Counted from the stretch's first letter, positions 8,960 through 18,195 are shown. The stretch: 64,000 bases of DNA from Hypericibacter terrae (GCF_008728855.1 NZ_CP042906.1:2418001-2482000); one strand, 5' to 3'. Notes: generated by a model from the sequence alone, not told the origin. Made by a program: numbers and translations.

Positions 8960-8992
8960 AAAAAACCCTCCCGGAACTGGTTCGCGGGAGGG
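8960..8992 (-). terminator. Intrinsic terminator upstream of hen1
   Basis: On the minus strand an 8-bp perfect stem (CCCTCCCG with CGGGAGGG, counting from 8992 to 8966) is followed by a run of six T residues. There is no T-run on the other strand, so it works towards hen1. It lies about 52 bp before the hen1 start and no large gene feeds into it, so it ends a short leader or small-RNA transcript. Confidence 0.75.
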
Positions 8993-9373
8993 TCGGATCG
9001 GACAGCCAAGGAGGGTCGAATGGCTAAGTCACGGTCAGACCGCTTCCCGCTGCGGCGGGCAGCACGGGATTCCGTTCCGGGCGCGAATGGGCGCCGGAGG
9101 CTATCGAATCCGAATGACCGCGAGCCGTGAGAAGCATTGTCATTGTTCCTGTCGGGCGCCCTGCCAACCGCGAGGCGGCAGGGTGCGAAAGCGGCGCATC
9201 TTATGATTGTATTGCCGCCATTCGTCAAGAAGCGTGAGGACAAGGAACCCCCTTGCAGCGAAGGCGGGCCCCGGGGGCTTCGCTTTCCGGGAGTCCAATC
9301 CAACACCAATCCGGCTCAGGCAATCCGATAGCGGTCTTGCGGAAAGGGCTCTGCGGACGCGATAATTGCCGTC
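8993..9373. other. Intergenic leader region with a possible minus-strand short ORF
   Basis: This stretch between hen1 and the divergent DUF1989-GcvT gene holds no recognisable gene. On the minus strand a 39-codon ORF (9143 to 9024, beginning MTMLLTARGH and ending SGLTVT) stops about 30 bp before the terminator. On the plus strand a 36-codon ORF at 9020 has a strong AAGGAGG ribosome-binding site but no known product. A GC-rich hairpin lies near 9153-9186. I could not match it to tmRNA, SRP RNA, RNase P or a riboswitch. Confidence 0.35.
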
Positions 9374-11734
9374 ATGAACCTGGTCACGCCGACACCGAAC
9401 GCATCGGCCCCGCGGCCGCGCCTGCGCGAGCCGGGGCTGCCGCTGTTCCGGCCGGGAACCGAACGGCATCTGTTGCGGGGCGGCGGCGCCGTCATCCTCC
9501 ATCTCTTCCGCGGCGACCGTGTGACGGTCACGGACCGCGAGGGGCGCCAGCCTTGCGAGATCGCGGCCTTCGCGCCCGATGGCCAGGAGGATCTGGGCGC
9601 GCTGGGGCTGGATGCGGTCCGCGAGTCCGCCGGCATCAATCGGCTGCTCGCCGGCGGCGACCCGGAATCCCGTGCCGTCGCGTCGCAGCTGCGCCAGCGG
9701 AACCTGCCGTCGCGGGTGAGCCGCGCCGGTCTCCTTTTCGCGCGCGATTCCCGGCCGGGCGAGACCGTCGAAATGGCGGTGGCGCGCGAAGGCATCGCGA
9801 TCTTCCATGCGGCGGGCGGGCCGATGGCGGTCGATGCGCAGGACGCGCCGACCGATCTCACCCTCGTGGTCCATCGCGCCACCGCGACCCCGCTGATCGA
9901 GCCGCCGCTGCCCGAGCCGCTGGCGGATTTCCGCGAGGAGCTGCGGGTGGCGAAATGCACGGCGCGGGGCTACGAGGTGAAGGCCGGCGAATATATCCAG
10001 ATCATCGATGTCGCCGGCCGGCAATGCTCGGACTTCGTCGCCGTCGATGCGCGTCTGCTGGAGAAGGGCATCGACCGCGGCTTCGACATGACCGCGACCC
10101 GCACCATGACCGGGCTGCTCTATCCGGGCCCCGGTCTCGCTTCGAAGTTCTTTTCGACCGACCTGCAGCCGCTGGTCGAGGTGGTCCAGGACACCGTCGG
10201 ACGGCATGATGCCTTCGGGCTCGCCTGCACCGCGCGCTTTTACGAGGATTCAGGCTATCCCGGCCATCCGAGCTGCTCGGAGAACTTCAACAGCAGCCTT
10301 GCGTCCTTCGGCGTGGTGCCCAAGCGTGGCTGGCCCTGCATCAATCTCTTCTACAACACCGGCCTCACCAGCCAGAACGCGATCTTCCTCGAGGATCCCT
10401 GGTCGCGGCCGGGCGACTATGTGCTGCTGCGCGCCATGACCGACCTGGTCTGCGCCTCCTCGGCCTGTCCCGACGATATCGACGCGACCAATGCCTGGAA
10501 TCCGACCGATATCCATGTCCGCATCTATCCCGCGAAATCCGACTTTCAGCGAGCGATCGCCTTCCGCATGTCAGCCGATTCAGAACCGCGCTTGACGCGC
10601 GAGACCGCCTTCCATCCGCGCACCTCGGCGCTGACCCGCAACTTCACGGAGTATCGCGGCTTCTGGCTGCCGTCGCGCTACACCGCAACCGGCGCCGTCG
10701 ACGAATACTGGGCCGCGCGCGAGGCGGCGATCGTCCTCGATCTGAGCGCGCTCCGGAAATTCGAGGTGCTGGGCCCCGACGCCGAGACGCTGTTGCAGCT
10801 CACCTGCACCCGCAACATCAAGCGCCTCGCCGACCTGCAATGCGTCTATACCGCGCTCTGTTACGAGAGCGGCGGGATGCTCGACGATGCGATCGTCTTC
10901 CGGCTGGGTGCCGACAAGTTCCGGCTGGTCTGCGGCGACGAATATACCGGCCAGTGGCTGCGCGAGCAGGCGGCGAAGCGGGGCCTGCGCGCCTGGGTCA
11001 AGAGCTCGACCGACCAGTTGCACAATATCTCGATCCAGGGTCCCAAGAGCCGCGACATCCTCAAGGAGATCGTCTGGACCGCGCCGGCCAATCCCAAGCT
11101 CGAGGAGATCGGCTGGTTCCATTTCACCATCGGACGGATCGGCGGCTATGACGGCACGCCGGTGATCGCGTCGCGCACCGGCTATACCGGCGAGCTGGGC
11201 TACGAGCTCTTCTGCCATCCCAAGGACGCGCTGAAAGTCTGGGATGCGGTGTGGGTGGCGGGACAGCCGCACGGGCTGAAGCCGCTGGGCCTCGATGCGC
11301 TTGACATGCTGCGGATCGAGGCGGGGTTGGTCTTCTTCGGTGCCGAGTTCAACGACCAGGTCGATCCGTTCGAGGCCGGCATCGGCTTCACCGTCGCGGT
11401 CAAGGGCAATGAGGAGTTCATCGGCCGCGAGGCCGTGCTGCGGCGGAAGGAGCATCCGCAGCGGACGCTCGTCGGCCTCGAGCTCGAAGGCAACGAGGCG
11501 GCCTCCCACGGCAACTGCGTCCATGTCGGGCGCGCCCAGGTGGGCGTCGTCACCTCGGGTTGCCGCTCGCCGATCCTGAAGAAGAACATCGCCCTCTGCC
11601 GCATGGACATCGCCTATGCCGCGATCGGCACCGAGGTCGAGGTCGGCAAGCTCGACGGCCAGCAGAAGCGCATTCCCGCGACCGTCGTGCGATTCCCGTT
11701 CTACGATCCGGACAAGCTCAAGCCGCGGTCGTAG
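9374..11734 (+). CDS. DUF1989 - GcvT (aminomethyltransferase) fusion protein
   Basis: A 786-residue two-domain protein. About residues 15-400 match the DUF1989/urea-carboxylase-associated family (IIDVAGRQCSDFVAVDA, GHPSCSENFNSSLASFG, NLFYNTG). About residues 405-785 form a GcvT-like folate-binding aminomethyltransferase (LQLTCTRNIKRL, SRTGYTGELGYELFC, LGLDALDMLRIEAGL, CRSPILKKNIALCRM). GcvT-type domains transfer a one-carbon unit from an amine to tetrahydrofolate. DUF1989 has no settled activity but often neighbours urea or amine catabolism genes. No GcvH, GcvP or urea genes are adjacent. The ATG at 9374 begins the conserved region. Confidence 0.85.
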   Translation: MNLVTPTPNASAPRPRLREPGLPLFRPGTERHLLRGGGAVILHLFRGDRVTVTDREGRQPCEIAAFAPDGQEDLGALGLDAVRESAGINRLLAGGDPESRAVASQLRQRNLPSRVSRAGLLFARDSRPGETVEMAVAREGIAIFHAAGGPMAVDAQDAPTDLTLVVHRATATPLIEPPLPEPLADFREELRVAKCTARGYEVKAGEYIQIIDVAGRQCSDFVAVDARLLEKGIDRGFDMTATRTMTGLLYPGPGLASKFFSTDLQPLVEVVQDTVGRHDAFGLACTARFYEDSGYPGHPSCSENFNSSLASFGVVPKRGWPCINLFYNTGLTSQNAIFLEDPWSRPGDYVLLRAMTDLVCASSACPDDIDATNAWNPTDIHVRIYPAKSDFQRAIAFRMSADSEPRLTRETAFHPRTSALTRNFTEYRGFWLPSRYTATGAVDEYWAAREAAIVLDLSALRKFEVLGPDAETLLQLTCTRNIKRLADLQCVYTALCYESGGMLDDAIVFRLGADKFRLVCGDEYTGQWLREQAAKRGLRAWVKSSTDQLHNISIQGPKSRDILKEIVWTAPANPKLEEIGWFHFTIGRIGGYDGTPVIASRTGYTGELGYELFCHPKDALKVWDAVWVAGQPHGLKPLGLDALDMLRIEAGLVFFGAEFNDQVDPFEAGIGFTVAVKGNEEFIGREAVLRRKEHPQRTLVGLELEGNEAASHGNCVHVGRAQVGVVTSGCRSPILKKNIALCRMDIAYAAIGTEVEVGKLDGQQKRIPATVVRFPFYDPDKLKPRS

Positions 11735-11752
11735 GGCGTTTCCGCCAGCCGC

Positions 11753-12487
11753 CTAATCTTTCCTCTCCGCTCGCGCTCTCACCGCCTCCGCCAGATTCCG
11801 GTAGGTGGGCTCCATCAGGGTCTTGTATTGAGAGCCCTTGAAATGGATGACCTGGACGCCCGAACCCCGAAGCGACAGCAGCTCCGCCGGGCTGGCGACG
11901 CCTTTCATGGGGAACTGATAGACCCTGGAATCGAGAAAACCGAAAGCCGTCGGGTTGAGCTTATAGGCCTCGAAGAGCGAGACCTGGTCCCCGTACCAGC
12001 GGTGGAATCGCTCGGGCAGCCGCATGCAGATCTGCAGCAGCTCCGGGAAAAATCCCGCCGCGTTCCTGACTGCGATGCCGCCGAACAGGAAGGGCATGAC
12101 CTCGAGAAAGGTCTTGCCGTCGAACTCGGGGTAATGCTCGGGGAAATGGGATTTGACCAGCATGTTGTTGGGCCGGCGCATGATCAGGATGTCGCGCGCC
12201 GGGGCGGCCGTCAGCTGGAGTCGGTCGAGGAACAGAAGATCGGCATCGCAGAAGAAGCTGAAGCGCTCGTCGATGCTCACGGCCGCGTAGGATTCGAGCC
12301 GGGCGACCATGATGTTTTTCGACAGCCGATTGCGGACAACGCGGGTGACGCCCTCGATCGCCGGCGTCTCCTGGTCGGTCAGTTGGACGATCTCCCGATC
12401 GCTGTCGGGGAACAGCGCCAGGGACTTCACCAGATAGGACGGGATGGTGACATCCGGTCCGACCCAGAAAAACACGATCCGGGTCAT
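11753..12487 (-). CDS. Putative glycosyltransferase-like protein with DxD motif
   Basis: A 244-residue protein beginning MTRIVFFWVGPD. It contains RFSFFCDADLLFLDRL, a DxD-type nucleotide-sugar/metal motif after a beta strand, then WYGDQVSLFEAY and a C-terminal VIHFKGSQYK, an arrangement seen in GT-A-fold enzymes such as GT8-like proteins. The family assignment is an inference from motif order. The ATG at 12487 was chosen over the open frame to 12586 because the fold starts there. It converges on the DUF1989-GcvT gene and is separated from DUF1272 by ~150 bp. Confidence 0.55.
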   Translation of the reverse strand: MTRIVFFWVGPDVTIPSYLVKSLALFPDSDREIVQLTDQETPAIEGVTRVVRNRLSKNIMVARLESYAAVSIDERFSFFCDADLLFLDRLQLTAAPARDILIMRRPNNMLVKSHFPEHYPEFDGKTFLEVMPFLFGGIAVRNAAGFFPELLQICMRLPERFHRWYGDQVSLFEAYKLNPTAFGFLDSRVYQFPMKGVASPAELLSLRGSGVQVIHFKGSQYKTLMEPTYRNLAEAVRARAERKD

Positions 12488-12641
12488 GCGGTTTCCGCGG
12501 CTTGTTGACTGGCGACCCGTTCCATCAGGTTGGTTCGATCCCCTCTGTCGAGCGTTCATCTTGTCCGGTTTGCGGGAAGCGAACAAGGAGTCAGGAATGC
12601 TTCTTCGCCTCTGCCCGTGACATGGCGCAGGGAAAGGAACG

Positions 12642-12950
12642 CTACCGCCTCTCCGGCGGGATATCGTGTACGGCTCGCGAGAAGGCGGCGATCTCGGCCT
12701 TGTCGTAGCTCAGATGCACGCGCTGGGTCGAGGCCGGGCGCTTGGCGAGCGAGAGGCCGGGGCGGCGCTCGACCACCGGGCGGATCGGGCGTGGCGCGAA
12801 GCCGCCGCCGCAATTGGGGCAGACATTGGCGAGATGCCGTTCCACGCAATCCGCGCAGAACGTGCATTCATAGGTGCAGATCCGCGCCTCGGTCGCGTGC
12901 GGCGGCAGGTCCTTGTTGCAATACTCACAATTGGGGCGAAGTTCCAGCAT
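12642..12950 (-). CDS. DUF1272 domain protein (Cys-rich, probable zinc-binding)
   Basis: A 102-residue protein. The N-terminal half is the compact DUF1272 domain, with four cysteine pairs or singles (CEYC, ARICTYECTFCADC and CPNCGG) that look like a double zinc ribbon. The C-terminal half is basic and unconserved. Its start overlaps the 3' end of the GlxA-type regulator gene by 26 nt, so the two are very likely co-translated. The function of DUF1272 is not known. Confidence 0.85.
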   Translation of the reverse strand: MLELRPNCEYCNKDLPPHATEARICTYECTFCADCVERHLANVCPNCGGGFAPRPIRPVVERRPGLSLAKRPASTQRVHLSYDKAEIAAFSRAVHDIPPERR

Positions 12951-13983
12951 GGAGGCCTCCTGACGTGCTGCTGAAGGTCTTGCGATAGCTCGACGGATCG
13001 ATCGAGAGATGGCGATGAAAGGCCCGGCGCATCCGTTCGGGGGCGCCGAAGCCGCAATCGCGCGCGATGGCGTCGATCGATGCCGCGGACTGTTCGAGGC
13101 GCAGCCTGGCCGCGTCGATCCGCGCCTGCTCGACGAACTTCGCCGGCGTCAGGCCGGTATCGGCGACGAAGGCCCGCGCGAAGTTGCGCGGGCTCATCGC
13201 AGCGATGGCGGCGAGGGCAGGGACCGACAGGTCGGCCTCGGGATGGTCGAGGATATGGCGCTGCGCCTGGCGGATCGGGTCGCGGCCTGCCTCGGCCACG
13301 AGATGCGGGCTGAACTGCGACTGGCCGCCGGGACGGCGCAGAAACAGGACCAGCTCGCGCGCCACCTCGACGGCGACCTCGCGGCCCCAATCCTGCTCGA
13401 GGAGGTGGAGGGCCAGGTCCATGCCGGCCGTGACGCCGCCCGAGCTGTAGAACTTGCCGTCGCGCACGAAGATGCGGTCCGGTTCGACTCTGATCTCGGG
13501 GAACTCCCGGGCAAGCCGGGGGCAGTCGGACCAGTGCGTGGTGGCGGCACGCCCGTTCAGGAGTCCGGTGGCGGCCAGAAGGAACGCGCCGCTGCAGACC
13601 GACGCGACGCGCTGCGAGGACGTTGCCCTCTCGCCGATCCATCGGATCAGGCGCCGGTTCTCCCTCGCCTGCCAGACACCGCTGCCACCGGCGACGAGGA
13701 AACTGTCGAGCGGCGGCTTTTTCGCGGAGAGGGCATGGGTGGCGACGAGCTGGAGCCCGCTGTTCATGGTGACCGGCCCGGCGCGCTCGGCGAGGATCTG
13801 GAGGCGGTAGGGCGGCGCGACGGCAAGGCCGTTGGCGGTCAGCCAGCGGTTGGCGCTGCCGAAAACCTCGAGCGGGCCGATCACGTCCAGGATCTGGGCG
13901 TTCTCGATCGCGAGCATGGCGATGCTGCGCGGCTTGGCCGATCGGGCGAGGGGGCGTCGGGGAGGAGGCCGTGTCATGAGCAA
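12925..13983 (-). CDS. GlxA-family transcriptional regulator (DJ-1/PfpI-like + AraC HTH)
   Basis: A 352-residue regulator. The N-terminal ~200 residues form a DJ-1/PfpI-type domain (AILDVIGPLEVFGSANRWL; ASVCSGAFLLAATGLLNGRAATTHW with the nucleophile-elbow Cys). The C-terminal ~110 residues form an AraC/XylS helix-turn-helix (MSPRNFARAFVADTGLTPAKFVEQARIDAARLRLE; IARDCGFGAPERMRRAFHRHL). Such proteins activate catabolic operons in response to small amines or aldehydes; the ligand is not evident. Several ATGs lie near the 5' end; 13983 is the longest, and 13977 or 13917 are also possible. Confidence 0.88.
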   Translation of the reverse strand: MLMTRPPPRRPLARSAKPRSIAMLAIENAQILDVIGPLEVFGSANRWLTANGLAVAPPYRLQILAERAGPVTMNSGLQLVATHALSAKKPPLDSFLVAGGSGVWQARENRRLIRWIGERATSSQRVASVCSGAFLLAATGLLNGRAATTHWSDCPRLAREFPEIRVEPDRIFVRDGKFYSSGGVTAGMDLALHLLEQDWGREVAVEVARELVLFLRRPGGQSQFSPHLVAEAGRDPIRQAQRHILDHPEADLSVPALAAIAAMSPRNFARAFVADTGLTPAKFVEQARIDAARLRLEQSAASIDAIARDCGFGAPERMRRAFHRHLSIDPSSYRKTFSSTSGGLHAGTSPQL

Positions 13984-14169
13984 ATTATCGGTACCGGAGG
14001 GAATGGCAGCAATGACATTGACCCCTCTTTTTCTGCCAAACCGGGCCAGGGCGGGCAGCGCCCCGAAGTCGGCGCTCGCCAGGAAAGGTCAGCCATTCTG
14101 AGCCATCTTGGGGCCGCCCCGAACTCCTGCTAGGCTTCTGGCTCCCAACCCTGGACGGAGCCTTCCCTC

Positions 14170-16647
14170 ATGTCCCCGTCTTCCGCCAGCGCCGCCGCGC
14201 GCGACATCGTTTCGGCCGAAGCCCGCGAGCGCGAGCTGGCGCTGCTGGCCGAGCTCGAACGCAAGGTGCTGTGGCTCGCCAGTTGGACCATCCACAACGC
14301 GAACCATATCCGCGGGAACGAGGACGGCCTCAAGGTCGGCGGCCACCAGGCCTCGTCCGCCTCGCTCGCGACCGTGATGACGGCGCTCTATTTCTCGATC
14401 CTCGAGCCGCAGGACCGGGTGGCGGTCAAGCCGCATGCGAGCCCGATCTTCCACGCGATCCAGTATCTGCTGGGCAACCAGTCGCGCGACCAGCTCGAGC
14501 GCTTCCGCGGCTTCGGTGGGGCACAGTCCTACCCGTCGCGGACCAAGGACCAGGACGATGTGGATTTCTCGACCGGCTCGGTCGGGCTGGGCGCGGCCAT
14601 CACCATCATGGGCAGCCTGGCGCGCGATTATCTGAAGGCCAAGCCCTGGGCGAAGGGGCTGCAGCCGGGCCGCATGGTAGCGCTGGTGGGCGATGCCGAG
14701 CTCGACGAGGGCAATGTCTATGAGGCGCTGCTCGAGGGCTGGAAGCACGGTCTCAAGGATTGCTGGTGGGTCGTCGATTACAACCGCCAGAGCCTCGACG
14801 CGGTCGCGAGCGACCGCCTGTTCGAGAAGGTCGAGCATCTCTTCCTCAATATGGGCTGGGAGGTGGTGACGCTCAAATATGGGCGGCTGCTGACGGAGGC
14901 CTTCAGGCAGCCGGGCGGTGAGGCGCTGCGGCAATGGATCGATTCCTGCCCGAACAGCATCTATTCGGCGCTGACTTACGAGGGCGCCGCCGGATGGCGC
15001 CGCCAGCTCGAAGCGGATATCGGCGGCGAACGCGGCGTGCCCGAGCTGCTCGCGCGCTACGACGATGCGGGCCTGGCGCGGCTCATGACCAATCTCGGCG
15101 GCCATGATCTGGGGCTGCTGCTCGACGCCTTCCGCGCCGCCGGCCGCGACCGGCCGGTCTGTTTCATCGCCTATACGGTCAAGGGCCATGGGCTGCCCTT
15201 CGCCGGTCATAAGGACAATCATGCCGGGCTGATGACGCCGGCGCAGATGGAGCAGTTCCGCTCCGAGAACCGGGTGCGGCCCGGCCATGAATGGGACCCG
15301 TTCGAGGGGCTCGAAGGCTCCATGGCCGAGCTGGAGCGCTTCCTGGCCGGAGTGCCGTTCCGCTCGACCGCGACCCGCCGCCATCATCCGCCGGCGCTGC
15401 CGGTGCCCGAGGATTTTCCCTGCCCCAAGGGCCAGACGATGTCGACGCAGGAGGGCTTCGGCAAGATCCTGAACGAGCTTGCCGCCGGCAGCTCGGAGCT
15501 CGCTGCCCGGATCGTCACCACCTCGCCCGACGTCACGGTCTCGACCAATCTCGGGCCCTGGGTCAATCGCCGCGGGCGCTTCTCCTTCGCCGCGCAGGAG
15601 GACCCGTTCCAGCTGCGCCGCCTGACCTCGCCGCAGAAATGGGGCGGCGGCCCCGAGGGCCAGCATATCGAGCTCGGCATCGCCGAGAACAATCTGTTCC
15701 TGATGCTGGGCGCCCTGGGCCTCACCCACAGCCTGATGGATCAGCGGCTGCTGCCCATCGGCACGCTCTACGATCCCTTCATCCAGCGCGGCCTCGATGC
15801 GCTCAACTATGCCTGCTACCAGGATGCGCGCTTCCTGCTGGTGGCCACGCCCTCGGGCATCACACTGGCGCCGGAGGGCGGGGCGCATCAATCGATCGCG
15901 ACGCCCTTGATCGGCATCGCCCAGGATGGCATCGCCGCCTTCGAGCCGGCCTATGTGGACGAGCTCGCGGCCATCATGAAATGGGGCTTCGCCTATATGC
16001 AGCGCGACAAGCAGGCCAAGTCGCAAGCCTGGGAGCGCGAGGCCTGGGTCCGCGAGGAGACCGGCGGCTCGGTCTATCTGCGGCTTTCGACGCGGCCCCT
16101 GGCGCAGCCGGGGCGGGAACTGGATGGGGACATCACCGAGGGCATCATCCAGGGCGGCTATTGGATGCGCCCGCCGGCGCCTGGATGCCGGCTCGCGGTC
16201 TGCTATATGGGCGCCGTCGCCGAGGAGGCGCAGCGCGCGGCGGGGCTGCTGGCCGAGGACATTCCCGATATCGCCGTGCTGGCCGTCACCTCCGCCGACC
16301 GGCTCTGCGCCGGCTGGCATGCGGCCGAGAAGAAGCGTCAGCTCCATGCGGTTGACGAGAATGAAGCGACGATCCCCGACAGCTATGTCGAGCGGCTGCT
16401 GGCGCCGCTGGCCCGCGACGCGGCGCTGGTGACCGTGCTGGACGGCCACCCGGCGGCACTCTCCTGGCTGGGCGGCGTGCGCGGCCATCGGGTGCAGGCG
16501 CTGGGCGTCGAGCATTTTGGCCAGACGGGAACCATCGGCGATCTCTACCGCTATTACCGCATCGACGAGAAGGCGATCGTCGAGGCGTCGCTGGCGGCGC
16601 TCGGACGGAAATCGGCGCGGGCGCGGGACTACATTGCCAAGCTATAG
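14170..16647 (+). CDS. ThDP-dependent transketolase / homodimeric pyruvate dehydrogenase E1-like enzyme
   Basis: An 825-residue thiamine-diphosphate enzyme. The N-terminal domain has the ThDP/Mg motif GDAELDEGN (174-182) ending in CWWVVDYNRQSLD. The middle domain has LGIAENNLFLMLGALGL, carrying the catalytic Glu of transketolase-type Pyr domains, and the C-terminal domain ends in HFGQTGTIGDLYRYY. Length and motifs resemble AceE-type E1 and its transketolase-named relatives. No E2 or E3 gene is adjacent, so it may work alone or with a partner encoded elsewhere. The substrate is unknown. Confidence 0.8.
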   Translation: MSPSSASAAARDIVSAEARERELALLAELERKVLWLASWTIHNANHIRGNEDGLKVGGHQASSASLATVMTALYFSILEPQDRVAVKPHASPIFHAIQYLLGNQSRDQLERFRGFGGAQSYPSRTKDQDDVDFSTGSVGLGAAITIMGSLARDYLKAKPWAKGLQPGRMVALVGDAELDEGNVYEALLEGWKHGLKDCWWVVDYNRQSLDAVASDRLFEKVEHLFLNMGWEVVTLKYGRLLTEAFRQPGGEALRQWIDSCPNSIYSALTYEGAAGWRRQLEADIGGERGVPELLARYDDAGLARLMTNLGGHDLGLLLDAFRAAGRDRPVCFIAYTVKGHGLPFAGHKDNHAGLMTPAQMEQFRSENRVRPGHEWDPFEGLEGSMAELERFLAGVPFRSTATRRHHPPALPVPEDFPCPKGQTMSTQEGFGKILNELAAGSSELAARIVTTSPDVTVSTNLGPWVNRRGRFSFAAQEDPFQLRRLTSPQKWGGGPEGQHIELGIAENNLFLMLGALGLTHSLMDQRLLPIGTLYDPFIQRGLDALNYACYQDARFLLVATPSGITLAPEGGAHQSIATPLIGIAQDGIAAFEPAYVDELAAIMKWGFAYMQRDKQAKSQAWEREAWVREETGGSVYLRLSTRPLAQPGRELDGDITEGIIQGGYWMRPPAPGCRLAVCYMGAVAEEAQRAAGLLAEDIPDIAVLAVTSADRLCAGWHAAEKKRQLHAVDENEATIPDSYVERLLAPLARDAALVTVLDGHPAALSWLGGVRGHRVQALGVEHFGQTGTIGDLYRYYRIDEKAIVEASLAALGRKSARARDYIAKL

Positions 16648-16665
16648 AACAGGCCGGCGATCCGG

Positions 16666-17358
16666 TCAGCAGCCGTCCACATTGCCGCCCGTCAGCACCC
16701 AGGTTCCGCCGGCGACGAGGTCATAGAGGGCGGGGGCGTAGGTGCCGAAAACATTGAACGGCTTGTTGTCCTGGCAGTTGAAGTCGATGTAGCCGCTGAA
16801 GAAGGAGAGCGCCGCGCCCCCGGCATTGCGCAGGGTTCCGTTGAAGGCGGGCCACGGATAGTTGACTTGTGCGAACTTGCCGCGGCCCGACGCGATCAGC
16901 TGCGCGGAATAGACGACGGAGGCCGAGGTGGTACCCGTGTTCGGGTCCCTGACGCGCATGATCGAGAGGACTTGATTGACCAGGCGATAGAGTTCGTCCG
17001 TTCCACCCGCATTCCAGGTGACGTTGAGGATCAATGGTTCGGGATGGCAGCCCCAGCTTTGTGACTGCGCGCTGTCGAACTGGGCGTGATGTCCGTATCC
17101 GAGCAATCCCGAGAACACCGGTGGCATCTTGAAGGCCTTGTCGGCCTTCCAGAGAACCGGCTTCCTCTGGATATCGATGCCGACTTCCGGGGAATGCACG
17201 ATGAAACCGGCTGACTCCCCGTAGCGGCCGGGGCGCCCCGGACGCCAGGGCGCATCATGCGGCCCTTCGCGATGGCCATGATGATCGCAACCATGTTCCA
17301 GCCGCTCGATCCGTGACCGCAGTTCCTGAAGGTCGCGGCCGACTTCATACTCGCCCAT
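16666..17358 (-). CDS. Hypothetical protein with short coiled coil and His-rich linker
   Basis: About 230 residues from the ATG at 17358 (a GGGGGAAC ribosome-binding site lies ~8 nt upstream; ATGs at 17373 and 17394 are alternatives). It begins with a predicted coiled coil (DLQELRSRIERLEH) and a His/Gly-rich stretch (CDHHGHREGPHD), followed by a globular part rich in aromatic residues and ending in TWVLTGGNVDGC. There is no signal peptide. I do not recognise a family. It converges on the ThDP enzyme gene. Confidence 0.6.
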   Translation of the reverse strand: MGEYEVGRDLQELRSRIERLEHGCDHHGHREGPHDAPWRPGRPGRYGESAGFIVHSPEVGIDIQRKPVLWKADKAFKMPPVFSGLLGYGHHAQFDSAQSQSWGCHPEPLILNVTWNAGGTDELYRLVNQVLSIMRVRDPNTGTTSASVVYSAQLIASGRGKFAQVNYPWPAFNGTLRNAGGAALSFFSGYIDFNCQDNKPFNVFGTYAPALYDLVAGGTWVLTGGNVDGC

Positions 17359-17454
17359 CGGTGGTTCCCCCATTTTGTCGCGCGGAATGCGCAAAGGATG
17401 GCGGAAATGCTAGTCTTTCGCCGAGTGCGGGCTCTAACAAATGATCGACGCGGG

Positions 17455-18180
17455 ATGAAGTTTTGTTCATCTCGCGCGGTGAAGGCGAGGCAGGACGTGA
17501 TCGGATTCGCATCGGCTCGTGCCCATCTGCTGCATCACGCGCGGTTCTATATCGCCGCGTTCCTGGGCCTCGTCATCTGGCTGCTGCTCCAGATCGTCCC
17601 CTTGTCGGTCCTGCCGCCGCCCTTGCCGATCCTGCTGGCGGGCGACGCCTTCTTCGCGATCTATCTGGTGCTGACGATGCTGCTCGCGCTTTACGAGGCG
17701 CCGAGCCGGATGCGGCAGCGGGCCAGCGTCGAGGACGAGGGCTTCGGCCTGATCGCCGGCATGACGCTGGTCGCGGTCGCCCTCAGCATCGGCTCGATCT
17801 TCATCCTGCTGAACCGGAGCGGCGGGGAGGTGAGTCGCATCGGTCTCTGGCTTTCGGTCGCCAATGTGCCGCTGGGCTGGCTCACGCTGCATATGGCGGC
17901 GTCTTTCCATTACGCGCATCTCTACTATGCCAGGGTCGACGACAAGGACGGCAAGAAGCGCGACGCGGGCGGCCTGAAATTTCCCGGCGGCGGCGACCCG
18001 ATCATGTGGGATTTCCTCTATTTTTCCTTCGTCGTCGGCATGACGGCGCAAGTCTCCGACGTGCAGACGCTGACGACGGAAGTTCGCCGCCTGACCCTGT
18101 TTCATGGCATTGTCTCGTTCTTCTTCAACACCGTGCTGCTGGCGCTCGCCGTGAATATCGTGGTGGCGCAGGCGCACTGA
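17455..18180 (+). CDS. DUF1345 family integral membrane protein
   Basis: A ~241-residue membrane protein with about five hydrophobic segments (FYIAAFLGLVIWLLLQIVP; LAGDAFFAIYLVLTMLLAL; GLIAGMTLVAVALSIGSIFILL; LGWLTLHMAASFHYAHLYY; FFFNTVLLALAVNIVV). FHYAHLYYA and PIMWDFLYFSFVVGMTAQVSDV are DUF1345 signatures. The function is unknown. The start is uncertain: the frame is open from 17398, and 17455 is the ATG nearest the first membrane segment. The downstream methyltransferase follows after 15 bp, so they may form an operon. Confidence 0.8.
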   Translation: MKFCSSRAVKARQDVIGFASARAHLLHHARFYIAAFLGLVIWLLLQIVPLSVLPPPLPILLAGDAFFAIYLVLTMLLALYEAPSRMRQRASVEDEGFGLIAGMTLVAVALSIGSIFILLNRSGGEVSRIGLWLSVANVPLGWLTLHMAASFHYAHLYYARVDDKDGKKRDAGGLKFPGGGDPIMWDFLYFSFVVGMTAQVSDVQTLTTEVRRLTLFHGIVSFFFNTVLLALAVNIVVAQAH

Positions 18181-18195
18181 TCCAGGAGGCAACCG

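Noticed and set aside
8993-9320. A tmRNA, SRP RNA, RNase P RNA or riboswitch in the hen1 leader region
   Set aside because: I looked for permuted tmRNA tag and T-loop sequences, the SRP core and RNase P P4 motifs on both strands and found none; a glycine-riboswitch-like core before the GcvT fusion was also absent.
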